From contig CAZCGA010000023.1 of assembly GCA_964498075.1 (NCBI GenBank), positions 3,708 to 67,707 on the forward strand: a stretch of DNA of 64,000 bases, in the 5' to 3' direction. A program made the position numbers and the translations under genes. How positions within the stretch are numbered: the stretch's first letter is position 1; every line of letters starts with the position of its first letter. Below are positions 53,117-61,465 of the stretch, in pieces. Under the pieces are notes generated by a model. That model was given only the letters and a program-made list of their open reading frames with translations. It made no database searches and had not been told where the DNA came from. Source of the stretch: CAZCGA01 sp964498075 (GTDB lineage Bacteria; Desulfobacterota; Binatia; HRBIN30).

Positions 53117-53912
53117 GGTTCGCTCTCCCGCCGTGGAGGCTGGCTCCCGGCTGTCGGTTGAAGAAGGCTCGCACGCGCGGATCGGGACTGTGATCGCGCA
53201 GCTCCTTCGGATCGCCCGTCGCGATGATCTGTTTGGTTTCGGGATCGAGCATGATGACGCGCTCGGCGATGGTGAAGATGCTCGCCAGCTCGTGCGATAC
53301 GACGACGATGGTCGTGCCGAGGCTCCGGTTGATCTGCAAGATCAGCTCGTCGAGCCCGGCCGAGGTGATGGGATCGAGCCCGGCGGACGGCTCGTCGAAG
53401 AACAGGATGCTCGGATCGAGCGCCATGGCGCGCGCCAGCGCGGCGCGCTTCTTCATGCCGCCGGAAAGCTCGGAGATCAGGAAGTCCTCGAAGCCCGCGA
53501 GCTTCACCATGTTGAGCTTGAGGCGCACCAGCATCTCGATGGTGTCGGGCGGCAACGGCGTATATTCCTCCAGCAGCAGCGCGACGTTCTCCCCCAGCGT
53601 CAGCGACGCGAACAGGGCGCCCGACTGGAACAGCACCCCGAACTTGCGCTGGATGCGCCGCAGCTGATCCTCGTCGGCGCCGGCGACATCCTCACCATCG
53701 AGCCGGACGTGGCCGGCCGCCGGGCGCTGCAGCCCGATGATGTGGCGCAGCAGTGTCGTCTTGCCGCATCCCGATCCGCCGACGATGACCAGCCGCTCGC
53801 CGCGCCGCACCTCGAAGCTGATGTCGTTCAGGATGGTGCGGTCCTCGTAGCGCGCGATCAAGTGTTCGACCTGAATCGCCGGAGTGGAGGCGGGTTGCAT
53901 GACGTCGGCCAT
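53106..53912 (-). CDS. mlaF: ABC lipid transporter ATPase, MlaF-like
   Basis: A 268-residue ATPase with Walker A GGSGCGKTTLLRH, signature ELSGGMKKRAALARAMAL and Walker B ILFFDEPSAGLDPITSAG. These are diagnostic of the MlaF/MKL group that powers MCE lipid transporters. I chose ATG 53912; a GTG at 53921 overlaps the permease stop. It lies between the permease and MlaD genes in one operon. Confidence 0.9.
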   Translation of the reverse strand: MADVMQPASTPAIQVEHLIARYEDRTILNDISFEVRRGERLVIVGGSGCGKTTLLRHIIGLQRPAAGHVRLDGEDVAGADEDQLRRIQRKFGVLFQSGALFASLTLGENVALLLEEYTPLPPDTIEMLVRLKLNMVKLAGFEDFLISELSGGMKKRAALARAMALDPSILFFDEPSAGLDPITSAGLDELILQINRSLGTTIVVVSHELASIFTIAERVIMLDPETKQIIATGDPKELRDHSPDPRVRAFFNRQPGASLHGGRANHGN

Positions 53913-53917
53913 GGTTC

Positions 53918-55045
53918 TCACCAGTAGTGGAAGAGCACGGTGAACATCGCGTCGGTGACGATGATCAGGAAGATCCCGGCGACGATTGCCGAGGTGGTGA
54001 TCCGCCCGACGCTCTCGGCACCTGCGCCCGCCTGGAAGCCGCGCAAGCAGCCGACGCCGGCGATCAGAATGGCGAAGGCCAGGCTCTTCATGAGACCGGA
54101 GCAGACGTCCCAGATCCCGACGGCGAAGCGCGTCTGCCGGATATACACCTGCGCCGGCATATCGAAGCCGAAGACGGCAACCGTCATGCCTCCCACCACG
54201 CCGACCAGGTCGGCGATGAGGGTGAGACAGGGCAGCATGACGAGCAGCGACGCCACCTTCGGCGTCACCAGGAAGCGCGTGCGGTCGAGGCCCATAGTGG
54301 TGAGCGCGTCGATTTCCTCCGACACCTTCATCGTACCGATCTCGGCGGCGAACGCGGCACCGGAGCGGCCGGCGGCGATGATCGCCGTCATCAGCGGCCC
54401 CAGCTCGCGCACGATGGAGAGGCCGACGAGGTTGGCGATGTAGATGTCGGCGCCGAATTGGGTCAGCTGCACGGCGGCCTGAAAGGCGGTGATCAGACCC
54501 ATGAGGAAGCTGATGAGCGAAACGATCGGCACGCCGTCGAGGCCGGTGCGCTCCATGTAGAGCCAGGTCTCGCGCCAGCGCATGTGCGCCGGATGCAGCG
54601 CCGCGTCCCGCAGCCCGATCATCACCTCACCGGTAAACGCCACCAGCTCGCGAAAGTCGGACAGGACGTTCAACGTCTCGCCGCCCAGTCGGGCGGTGAT
54701 GCTCGTGGGCCGCGTCTTGACCGACCGTGGCGGCTCCAACAGCGCCTCCTGATCGACGAGGCTGAGAAAGCCGTCGATGGCCGGCGTCGAGCCTGCGATG
54801 CGTAGCTGTGCGCCGGCCTGCGCCAGCCGCTGCCGTAGGCCGATAAGCACGGCGCCACCGCCGCTGTCGAAGTAGTCCACCCCGGACAGATCGAGCACCA
54901 CGTCGGTCGGCGGCGCGGGCAGCTGCGCGGCAATCTCGTTCAGCAGCTGCTGCGCGTTCTGGATGTCGATGCGTCCCCGGATCGTCGTCTTGACCGTTCC
55001 GTCCATCGGCTGCATCGACAGCTGGTATGCGGCATCATCCGGCAC
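53918..55045 (-). CDS. mlaE: STAS-domain/MlaE lipid ABC transporter permease
   Basis: A 375-residue protein. Residues 1-105 are a STAS domain (VVLDLSGVDYFDSGGGAVLI), then an MlaE permease with the family hallmarks GLITAFQAAVQLTQFGADIY, VRELGPLMTAIIAAGRSGAA, EIGTMKVSEEIDALTTMGLD and a C-terminal set of helices. STAS-MlaE fusions replace the separate MlaB of E. coli. It is the first gene of the Mla operon (E-F-D-lipoprotein), which keeps outer-membrane lipid asymmetry. Confidence 0.92.
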   Translation of the reverse strand: MPDDAAYQLSMQPMDGTVKTTIRGRIDIQNAQQLLNEIAAQLPAPPTDVVLDLSGVDYFDSGGGAVLIGLRQRLAQAGAQLRIAGSTPAIDGFLSLVDQEALLEPPRSVKTRPTSITARLGGETLNVLSDFRELVAFTGEVMIGLRDAALHPAHMRWRETWLYMERTGLDGVPIVSLISFLMGLITAFQAAVQLTQFGADIYIANLVGLSIVRELGPLMTAIIAAGRSGAAFAAEIGTMKVSEEIDALTTMGLDRTRFLVTPKVASLLVMLPCLTLIADLVGVVGGMTVAVFGFDMPAQVYIRQTRFAVGIWDVCSGLMKSLAFAILIAGVGCLRGFQAGAGAESVGRITTSAIVAGIFLIIVTDAMFTVLFHYW

Positions 55046-55118
55046 GGGCTGTTCTTAGCATTCGAACCCGTCGGGGTGAAACGACCGGAGGCGACGCGAC
55101 GGCGAACGACCTGGCGAG

Positions 55119-55721
55119 TCAGTACTTGCGCATCACCGCCACCACGACACCGCGGATGGTGACGTCCTTCTCTTTGGTGATGATCGGGGCCATCGACGCG
55201 TTGGCCGGCATCAAGCGGATCTTGCCGCGCTTGTCGCGGTAGAACTTCTTGACCGTGGCGTCGCCGTTGATCAGGGCCACCACCGTCTCGCCGTTGTTGG
55301 CGGTCTGGCGTTCCTCGACGACGATGTAGTCGCCGTCGCGGATGCCATCGTCGATCATCGAGTCGCCTTTGACGCGCAGGACAAAGGTATTTTGGCGGCG
55401 GACGAACTCCTCCGGCACCGTGAAGGTGTCGGCATTTTCGAGCGCCTCGATGGGCTGGCCGGCGGCGACGTAGCCGAGCAACGGCAGCTCCATGGCCGAC
55501 GATTTCTTCCGCTGCGGCACCAGCTCGATGGCGCGGCTGAAATTCCACTTCCGCTTGATGAGTCCCTTTTCCTCCAAGTTCGACAGGTGCTTGTGAACGG
55601 TCGCCAGCGAGGACAGTTGGAAGTTCTCGCCGATCTCTTCGAGCGTCGGCGCGTAGCCGTGCGTGGCGATGTGGTCGTCGAGGTAATCGAACAGTTGCTT
55701 CTGCCGTTTGGTGAGAATCAT
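55119..55721 (-). CDS. lexA: LexA repressor
   Basis: A 200-residue SOS repressor. The N-terminal winged helix (LTKRQKQLFDYLDDHI, YAPTLEEIGENFQLSSLATV) precedes an S24 peptidase domain with the self-cleavage Ala87-Gly88 (YVAAGQP) and the catalytic pair Ser121 (KGDSMIDDG) and Lys158 (TVKKFY). It represses DNA-damage genes and cleaves itself when RecA is activated. No classical enterobacterial CTG-N10-CAG or GAAC-N4-GTTC box is visible in its upstream region, so the operator type is not known. Confidence 0.93.
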   Translation of the reverse strand: MILTKRQKQLFDYLDDHIATHGYAPTLEEIGENFQLSSLATVHKHLSNLEEKGLIKRKWNFSRAIELVPQRKKSSAMELPLLGYVAAGQPIEALENADTFTVPEEFVRRQNTFVLRVKGDSMIDDGIRDGDYIVVEERQTANNGETVVALINGDATVKKFYRDKRGKIRLMPANASMAPIITKEKDVTIRGVVVAVMRKY

Positions 55722-55814
55722 CGCCGCTCCCTCTCGTCGCCTCGTCATTCTATAGCGAAAGTCGGGCGAAGGTTCAAACACTCAGGGTACGAATCGCAAC
55801 GGGCGCCGCGCGCG

Positions 55815-55870
55815 CCGGGGAATAGAATTCCCCGGCTACGGTCTTGAAGAAAGTCGTCTACAAGACGACT
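55815..55870. repeat. Paired perfect hairpins upstream of lexA
   Basis: Two perfect inverted repeats in 56 bases: CCGGGGAAT-AGA-ATTCCCCGG (9-bp arms, 55815-55835) and AGTCGTCT-ACA-AGACGACT (8-bp arms, 55852-55870). They sit between the SDR gene and lexA. Neither has a T-run, so they are unlikely to be terminators. The pair resembles small dispersed (REP/MITE-like) elements. Confidence 0.65.
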
Positions 55871-55920
55871 CACAGGGAGGCCCGGCCGGTTGATCTCCCG
55901 GATTGGCCAGTGGCTGGCGG

Positions 55921-56733
55921 TCAGCGGCTCTGTGTAGCCTGCAGCTCCGCCAGCTGCGCGGCGGCGGCGCTGTAGAGGCCGGCGGTGATACCGCCGTCGG
56001 GGAAGATAATGGTGCCGGTGACGAAGCTGGAGTCGTCGCTGGCGAGGAACGCAGCCACGTTGGCGACGTCCGCCGGCTGTCCGATGCGGCCCGCGGGCGT
56101 GCGGTCGACGAGGTAGCCGGCCATCATCGCGTTATCGGTGATCATCTGGGTCATCGCCGTCTCAATGAAGCCGGGACCGATGGCGTTGCAGGTAATGCCG
56201 TAGCGCCCGCAGGCAACGGCGAACGATTTCACCAGCTGCTTGACGCCGCCTTTGCTAGCGCAGTACGCGGGCGTGCCGGCGCCGCCCCATTCCGCCATGA
56301 TGCTGGCGATGGCAATGAGGCGGCCGCCCTTCCCCTGCCGGATCATCTGATTCGCGGCGGCTTGTAGGGTGAAGAACACGCCTTTGAGATTGATGCTGAT
56401 CGTGCGCTCCCACTGCGCCTCGGTCATGCGCAGGCAGTCCGTGTCCGTCTCCACGACGCCGGCATTGGCCACGGCGATGTCGACGTGACCGAAGGCCGCA
56501 ACGGCAGCTGCAATCAGCTGGTCGATGTCGTTCTTGTTCGCAACATCGCAGCGTTGCAGGAGGGCGCGCCGGCCACGCGCGCGGACCAGCCGGGCCGTCT
56601 CCTCCATGCGTGACGCATCGATATCCGCAATCACGACGTCGGCGCCTTCGTCGGCGAAACGCAGGGCCATGCCACGCCCGTTGCCGAAAGCCGCACCAGT
56701 GATCACCGCAACCTTCCCATCCAGTTTGCCCAT
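55921..56733 (-). CDS. Short-chain dehydrogenase/reductase
   Basis: A 270-residue classical SDR. The cofactor motif is TGAAFGNGRGMALRFA (TGxxxGxG type), followed by CDV, NAGV, the catalytic Ser region AIASIMAEWGG and Tyr/Lys in YCASKGG. The acidic residue in VVIADIDASR suggests NAD+ preference. It has the usual length. The substrate is unknown. It is transcribed toward lexA but 199 bases and two hairpins separate them. Confidence 0.88.
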   Translation of the reverse strand: MGKLDGKVAVITGAAFGNGRGMALRFADEGADVVIADIDASRMEETARLVRARGRRALLQRCDVANKNDIDQLIAAAVAAFGHVDIAVANAGVVETDTDCLRMTEAQWERTISINLKGVFFTLQAAANQMIRQGKGGRLIAIASIMAEWGGAGTPAYCASKGGVKQLVKSFAVACGRYGITCNAIGPGFIETAMTQMITDNAMMAGYLVDRTPAGRIGQPADVANVAAFLASDDSSFVTGTIIFPDGGITAGLYSAAAAQLAELQATQSR

Positions 56734-56781
56734 GCGAGTACTCCTCTGGTTTATCGATCTACCGAAGGCCGCGGCGAGCGC

Positions 56782-57528
56782 TCAACCCACCCGATGCAAC
56801 AGTTCGGTGAGGTCGTTGACGACGGTGCCCGGTTCGACGCTGCGGCCTTCCGATTCGCGAAAGCTCGGGAACAGTGCGCGGGCGCCGCGCTCGATCAGCA
56901 ACGTGTTCAGTCCGGCGGCCCGCCCGCCGACGATGTCTTCGAGGTACATGTCGCCGACATGCAGCATGGCCTCGGGCTGCACCGCGGCGCGGGAGAGGGC
57001 GACCGTGAAGATGCGCCGATCGGGCTTCTTCACCCCTTCAATGGCCGAGACGACGCGGAAGTCCAGGTAGGGCGAAATGCCGAGGCGATCCAAGAAGCTC
57101 GGGAGATTCGACGGCGCGTTCGACAGGACGCCGAGCCGCACGCCGCGGGCCCGCAAGGCGGCCAGCACCTCCGGCACCTCAGGAAACACCGTCCAGTTGG
57201 TCTCATTCCAGAAGAGTTGCAAGAACTGCCGCATCCGCTCGTCGTGCCCGTCCGCGACCCCCATCTGCGAGAAGATCAGGCGCCCCATCTGGCCGAACAG
57301 GCCGGCGAACTCCTCGTCGGAATCGGAGTAGCGGGCGCCGGCGTGAAACTGCTGCTCCGCGTACTCCTGCCCGCTGCTCCACAGCATGCGGACGAGCTGT
57401 TCACAGGCTGCCGCCGTCGTCGGCGCGCCGGCCGCGGCGCACAGGTCGGCGAAGATCTCCCACATGGACGCGCGCGGGTAGGCGAGTGTCCAGCCAACGT
57501 CGAGGGAGATGGCGCGAATCGCTTGCAT
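56782..57528 (-). CDS. HAD-family hydrolase
   Basis: A 248-residue haloacid-dehalogenase-type phosphatase. Motif I is SLDVGWTL (nucleophile Asp10; the second Asp is Gly, as in DREG-2-like members), motif II is LGVLSNAPS, motif III VKKPDRRIF and motif IV HVGDMYLEDIVGG. A helical cap lies between I and II. It is a small-molecule phosphatase or dehalogenase of unknown substrate. The start at 57528 lacks a strong ribosome site. It diverges from uppP. Confidence 0.8.
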   Translation of the reverse strand: MQAIRAISLDVGWTLAYPRASMWEIFADLCAAAGAPTTAAACEQLVRMLWSSGQEYAEQQFHAGARYSDSDEEFAGLFGQMGRLIFSQMGVADGHDERMRQFLQLFWNETNWTVFPEVPEVLAALRARGVRLGVLSNAPSNLPSFLDRLGISPYLDFRVVSAIEGVKKPDRRIFTVALSRAAVQPEAMLHVGDMYLEDIVGGRAAGLNTLLIERGARALFPSFRESEGRSVEPGTVVNDLTELLHRVG

Positions 57529-57625
57529 CCGAGCTTGCGTTCCCCTGTGGAATGGTTTAGCCACGCCGGTCCAAAGCCCTCGATGCAGCCGCAGCGGTGG
57601 GCGGTGTCGAGAGAAAGCAGGTTTG

Positions 57626-58414
57626 ATGCTGGTACTCAAGGCCCTCGTGCTGGGGATCGTCGAAGGGGTCACGGAGTTTCTCCCGATCTCATCGACCGGG
57701 CACCTGATCGTCGCGTCGGCGGTCATCAACTATCCCGAAGCCTCGCGCGAGACGTTCGAGATCTTCATCCAGCTCGGCGCGATCCTGGCGGTCGTGTGGC
57801 ACTACTGGAGCGCGCTCTTCGGCCTGGTGCAGCGAGCGCCGGCGGAAGAGGGAGCGCGAGCGCTCATCGGCAAGGTGCTATTGGCGTTTCTGCCGGCCGC
57901 GGTCGTTGGCTTCCTGTTCCACCACGCCATCGAGGAGCATCTGTTCAGCCCGGCAGTGGTGGCCACGACCTTGATTATCGGTGGTGTGATCATCATCGGC
58001 GTGGAGCGGCGCGTGTGGCGCTTTCGGGTGCATACAATCGAGGCCACGGGTTGGTGGGAAGCGTGGTGGGTCGGTGTGGCGCAGATCCTGTCGCTCATCC
58101 CGGGCGTCTCGCGGGCGGGGGCGACGATCATCGGCGGCATGTTTGCGGGGATGGACCGGCCGGCGTCGACGCAGTTTTCGTTCTACCTGTCGATCCCGAC
58201 GATGATGGCCGCGAGCCTCTACAGCCTGTTCAAGGCCCGCCATGAGCTGGTCGCGAGTGACGCGCTATCGCTCGCCGTCGGCTTCGTGGCGGCGTTCATC
58301 TCGGCCTTGATCGTCGTGCGCGCCTTCATCACCTTCGTCCAGCGGCACAACTTCACGGGGTTCGGGTACTACCGCATCGCCGCTGGCGTGGCGATCCTCG
58401 TCCTGCTGAGTTGA
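57626..58414 (+). CDS. uppP: Undecaprenyl-diphosphatase
   Basis: A 262-residue membrane enzyme that dephosphorylates undecaprenyl diphosphate for peptidoglycan and polysaccharide synthesis. The two diagnostic motifs are present: GIVEGVTEFLPISSTGHL and LSLIPGVSRAGATIIGG, in a protein with about eight membrane helices. The length is standard. It is the last ordinary chromosomal gene before the cassette array; the first cassette box lies about 220 bases downstream. Confidence 0.94.
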   Translation: MLVLKALVLGIVEGVTEFLPISSTGHLIVASAVINYPEASRETFEIFIQLGAILAVVWHYWSALFGLVQRAPAEEGARALIGKVLLAFLPAAVVGFLFHHAIEEHLFSPAVVATTLIIGGVIIIGVERRVWRFRVHTIEATGWWEAWWVGVAQILSLIPGVSRAGATIIGGMFAGMDRPASTQFSFYLSIPTMMAASLYSLFKARHELVASDALSLAVGFVAAFISALIVVRAFITFVQRHNFTGFGYYRIAAGVAILVLLS

Positions 58415-58633
58415 CGGCCGGCGGAGCAACCGAGGCAGTCGTGCCGCGGTGAACCACGGATCGGCTGTGATGGCGGCCTGACGGTCAACACGGCGCGACT
58501 TCACAGGACGACGCGTCCGACAGTTCCTTGAATACGTGGCGAACTCGGGTGTATGAGGCACGCATGAATGCATCGGCGTTGACCCGCGGCCTCCGGCGTG
58601 GGTTGCCGATTTCATTGATACGCCGAATTCAAA

Positions 58634-58640
58634 GTTAGCA
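58634..58640 (+). other. Integron core box GTTAGCA at the left end of the cassette array
   Basis: CAAAGTTAGCA lies 11 bases before the GTG start of the first cassette gene. GTTAGCA fits the GTTRRRY consensus except for the last base, and CAAAGTTAG is what I remember preceding the crossover in class 1 attI. The matching complementary box TGCTAAC is at 59082 behind the same gene, as the cassette rule predicts. No integrase gene is in the window. Confidence 0.5.
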
Positions 58641-58650
58641 GGGGACCGCC

Positions 58651-59040
58651 GTGGAGTGGATACAATTGCTCGGGGCCGTCGGAGTCGGGGCCATCGTCGC
58701 CAAGGTGATGGAAGCCGCATGGCTGAGTAAGGTCACCGAGCGCGCGGCTCTCAAGAGCTGGCTGCGGGACAGGAGGCTCGAGGCATACTCCGCGGCAGCC
58801 CAGGAGTTCCTCTCTTTCGGCCTCACCAGACCCAAGCCGGACGATCCCTTTGAGGCTTATAGTAGTATCGCCCGTGCGATGCTCCTCGTCGATGATGAGG
58901 CCCTAGCCAAGAGAATGGATCAGTTCATCGCACAAGTAGATCGCTTGCGCACACAACAGCACGGCGAGCAACTCTACGCAGCCCTTGTTGCAGAGGCCCG
59001 CGAGATAGTCTCAAAGATGCGCGAGGCGCTCGTACGATGA
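58651..59040 (+). CDS. Cassette-borne small membrane-anchored protein, unknown
   Basis: A 129-residue protein with an N-terminal hydrophobic helix (LLGAVGVGAIVAKVMEAAWL), then a charged helical region (LKSWLRDRRLEAYSAAAQEF). I have seen similar single-helix, 'R-R-L-E-A-Y-S' proteins in integron cassettes and mobile regions, but no function is known. The start is GTG with AGGGGA upstream. It is bounded by GTTAGCA and an attC-like site, so this is cassette 1. Confidence 0.65.
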   Translation: MEWIQLLGAVGVGAIVAKVMEAAWLSKVTERAALKSWLRDRRLEAYSAAAQEFLSFGLTRPKPDDPFEAYSSIARAMLLVDDEALAKRMDQFIAQVDRLRTQQHGEQLYAALVAEAREIVSKMREALVR

Positions 59041-59081
59041 TTCATCCTGCGAGCAACCGGGGACATGGGTACCTCTGTGCC

Positions 59082-59174
59082 TGCTAACGCGCCGCTGAAA
59101 CGGGCCGACGCTGAGAATCCGTGTAGAGGTCGAGCAGCGCCGACCGCCCGCCGCTCAGCGCCGAGCCGTCAGCC
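59082..59174 (+). other. attC-like site 1 (degenerate)
   Basis: Outer boxes are TGCTAAC (59082-59088) and GTCAGCC (59168-59174; consensus GTTRRRY with one T to C change). Inner arms GGGCCGACGCTGAG and CTCAGCGCCGAGCC pair imperfectly, the second directly abutting the GTCAGCC box. TGCTAAC is the exact reverse complement of the GTTAGCA box at 58634 that starts the same cassette. Confidence 0.5.
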
Positions 59175-59192
59175 GGACATGGAGACGGTGGC

Positions 59193-59794
59193 GTGATTGA
59201 TCCCTTGACTCTGGAACGAATCGCCATCGTGGACTTGGCGGACGACCTGCAGGTCCGGAAACAGCGCATCTTCAAGATTCTCCCACGCCTGGGTATTCGT
59301 CCCACGCAGCGGCGGGAGCCAAGCCGAGGAAATCAGAACGTCGCCACCATGAGCCAGAGCGAGGCGATCACTATCCGCGCCGAGATCGAGAGGTCGTCGG
59401 GCGGCGGCAGTTCACCGTCTGGCCCTTCGGCGGTCTTCTACTCGGACGATGTCGGGTTCTTCTACCTTATCCAACTGGAGCCAGAGCACGATCCCGGACG
59501 CTTCAAGCTCGGCTTCACGATGGATCTCGATGGGAGGCTCCAGAAGCATCGCTGTGCCGCGCCTTTCGCCCAGTACCTCGCAGTTGGCCTTGCAAGCGCG
59601 TCTGGGAGCGTGCAGCAACTGACTGCGTGACGAAGGGCCGTGAACAACTCCACACCGAGGTGTTCCGGGCAGAATCGTTGGAAGACATCGTCACGCAGGC
59701 GCAACAATTCTTCTCCATGATGCCAAAACTGGAGGCGGACTCAGGAGATGCCGGAGAAGACCAAGATCCAGAGACGCCCGAGGCGGCCGGCTAA
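59193..59794 (+). pseudogene. GIY-YIG nuclease-like protein with N-terminal helical domain, frameshifted
   Basis: The first frame (59193-59630) has a helix-turn-helix-like start (IVDLADDLQVRKQRIFKILP) and then FFYLIQLEPEHDPGRFKLGF, the GIY-YIG-like half of a family I know from proteobacteria. The rest of that family continues in another frame from about 59585 (TGGCCTTGCAAG reads WPCK, then RVWERAATDC, LHTEVFRAESLEDIV and FFSMMPKLE) to a TAA at 59792. One lost base near 59584 explains this. The TAA lies inside the attC box GGCTAAC, a typical cassette gene ending. Start is GTG with GGAG upstream. If the lost base is a sequencing error the gene is intact. Confidence 0.65.
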
Positions 59795-59879
59795 CATGGC
59801 CGTGAAGCTGTCGGTCCGGCCTGTCACGGCCCGTGCAAACAGCGCTTGTCCGCGCCAGCCCGTCCCGCAGCTTACGGCC
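59789..59879 (+). other. attC-like site 2, right half lost
   Basis: GGCTAAC (59789-59795, exact RYYYAAC except the second position) is followed by GGCCGTGAAGCTG, which pairs with CAGCTTACGGCC (59868-59879) leaving one unpaired base, as attC arms do. No GTTRRRY box follows, so the right end is lost or rearranged. It overlaps the stop of the GIY-YIG gene. Confidence 0.4.
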
Positions 59880-60175
59880 CGCTTCGGCACTGGCGGCTCG
59901 ACGCCGCCGCTTGCGGGGGCACCGCAGCCGTCGTCCGGATTCTGGCCGTAGGCAAGAAAGAGCGCAACGTACTGCGTATCGGTGGAAAGGCAGTTGACCG
60001 TGAGGTGCTGTCACTCAGTCGTAGTCCGCAATTTCTCAAGATCATCGAGCGATCGCGGCGCGACTTCGCGGCGGGTCGGAGCCGCTCGCTTGCGGAGGTG
60101 CGTGAGCTGTTCGGCTTACGCGCAAGGGCTCACCAGCGCATCCAGCCGACGCGCAAGAAACCGGCGCGCGGCTGA
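59846..60175 (+). CDS. Small ORF with antitoxin-like C-terminal half
   Basis: The C-terminal 55 residues (SLSRSPQFLKIIERSRRDFA then LAEVRELFGLRA) resemble small antitoxin or prevent-host-death type proteins, in which SRSP and IIERSRR recur. The first 50 codons cross the attC-like site, so the true start is unclear (perhaps an internal GTG near 60003) or the gene is N-terminally truncated. No toxin gene is adjacent. Confidence 0.3.
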   Translation: MSAPARPAAYGPLRHWRLDAAACGGTAAVVRILAVGKKERNVLRIGGKAVDREVLSLSRSPQFLKIIERSRRDFAAGRSRSLAEVRELFGLRARAHQRIQPTRKKPARG

Positions 60176-60207
60176 TGTGCGCGACAAGGCCGACGCACGG
60201 AGATGTG

Positions 60208-60753
60208 ATGAGCTTGGACTCGTTTTCCACGTCGCGACTCCGAGCGGAGCGCCTGACAGCCGCGCACTTGCCAGAGGTGCGAAGCCTGCACCGGAACGAG
60301 CAGGTCATGGCCACCTTGGGTGGCGTGCGGGATGAAGCGGAGACGGTGGCCTACCTCGACCGGAATCTGGCGCACTGGGCGGAGCACGGCTTCGGCATGT
60401 GGATCCTGCGCGATCCACCAACCGCGCTGGTGATCGGGCGAGCGGGCTTGCGCCACCTGGACGTGGAGGGAGTGGGTGAGGTCGAGGTCGGCTATGCGCT
60501 CTTCCCCGAGTTCTGGGGCCGCGGTCTGGCCACCGAGATGGCTTGCGCCTGCGTGGGCATCGGCCGTGACCGGCTCGGCTTGCGGTCTGTCGTCGCGGTG
60601 ACCCTGCCAACCAACGGTACCGCGCAACGCGTGATGCTCAAGGCCGGGCTCCTCTACGAGCGGGAGATCACACTTGCCGGGCTGCCGCTCGTCCTGTTCC
60701 GCACTACCGCGCGCGGAGCTCAGGCAGCCGATGAGCGGCTTGGACGCGCTTGA
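60208..60753 (+). CDS. GNAT acetyltransferase (RimJ/RimL type)
   Basis: A 181-residue N-acetyltransferase. LRAERLTAAHLPEVRSL begins the fold and EVEVGYALFPEFWGRGLATEMACACV carries the acetyl-CoA loop (R/Q-x-x-G-x-A: GRGLAT), written here in two parts: EVEVGYALFPEFWGRGL and ATEMACACV. The acceptor may be a protein N-terminus or an antibiotic-like amine. I start at ATG 60208 (GGAG upstream); ATG 60175 is an alternative. It is cassette-array cargo, since antibiotic and metabolite acetyltransferases are common in cassettes. Confidence 0.8.
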   Translation: MSLDSFSTSRLRAERLTAAHLPEVRSLHRNEQVMATLGGVRDEAETVAYLDRNLAHWAEHGFGMWILRDPPTALVIGRAGLRHLDVEGVGEVEVGYALFPEFWGRGLATEMACACVGIGRDRLGLRSVVAVTLPTNGTAQRVMLKAGLLYEREITLAGLPLVLFRTTARGAQAADERLGRA

Positions 60754-60784
60754 CGCTGTCGGCCCGTTGAAGCAAGAGACCGTC

Positions 60785-61465
60785 ATGACGACGCTCGACT
60801 CCCCTGGTACCTGCGCCCTCTGCGGTCACAACAACTCGCAGCGGAAGATGCTCACCCACCTCAGGCGTTGCGCCCCAGCCCACGACGCCAGCAAGGGCGC
60901 CTCCGCTTCCCTCTATCACCTTCGAGTGCACGGCAGGGAGAACGCGATCTTCTGGCTCGATCTCGAGATCAAGGGTGCCGCCAAACTCCGCCAACTCGAC
61001 GACATCCTCCGCAAAGTCTGGCTGGAGTGTTGTGGTCACCTCAGCGCCTTCCGTATCGACCCCTGGACTTACACGGTAAGCGTGGATCGCACCTTCGAGG
61101 TCTCGCCCAGCGAGCGCAGCATGAACGTAAAGGTCTCAGAGGCGCTACCGGAGCCTGGGCGGTGGTTTGGCTACGAATACGACTTCGGCTCAACGACCGA
61201 GCTCTCGCTCCGCGTCGTCGGTTCTCGGCAGGCCAAGATGGGCAGGTCCCCCGTGCGGTTCTTGGCACGAAATGATCCGCCGGTCTGGCCATGCTCGGTG
61301 TGCAAGGAGCCGGCCGCGGTCATCTGCCCGTTCTGTACCCAGGACGGCGATTCCTTTTGCTGCCGCAAGCATGCGGGCCAGCACAGGTGTGGCGAGGACG
61401 AGGCTTTCCTCCCGGTGGTAAACTCTCCTCGCATGGGCGTCTGTGGCTACACCGGGGAGGCCTAA
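60785..61465 (+). CDS. pRiA4b ORF-3-like protein with zinc-ribbon ends
   Basis: A 226-residue protein. It begins with a zinc-finger-like CALCGHNNSQRKMLTHLRRC, then the plasmid pRiA4b ORF-3 / IS1096 TnpR-like domain (RQLDDILRKVWLECCGHLS then GRWFGYEYDFGSTTELSL), and a C-terminal Cys-rich part (CSVCKEPAAVICPFC, FCCRKHAGQHRC). The family is widespread on mobile elements and without established activity. ATG 60785 is chosen; the stop TAA lies inside the next attC box GCCTAAC, as in cassette genes. Confidence 0.75.
   Translation: MTTLDSPGTCALCGHNNSQRKMLTHLRRCAPAHDASKGASASLYHLRVHGRENAIFWLDLEIKGAAKLRQLDDILRKVWLECCGHLSAFRIDPWTYTVSVDRTFEVSPSERSMNVKVSEALPEPGRWFGYEYDFGSTTELSLRVVGSRQAKMGRSPVRFLARNDPPVWPCSVCKEPAAVICPFCTQDGDSFCCRKHAGQHRCGEDEAFLPVVNSPRMGVCGYTGEA

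Noticed and set aside
55722..55920. LexA operator in front of lexA.
   Set aside because: No CTG-N10-CAG, GAAC-N4-GTTC or clear direct repeat was visible, so none is annotated.
60720..60772. Possible attC between the GNAT and pRiA4b-like genes (GCCGATGAGC / GCTGTCGGC with GTTGAAG).
   Set aside because: The arms pair with one unpaired base, but GTTGAAG misses the last consensus position and there is no RYYYAAC box on the left.
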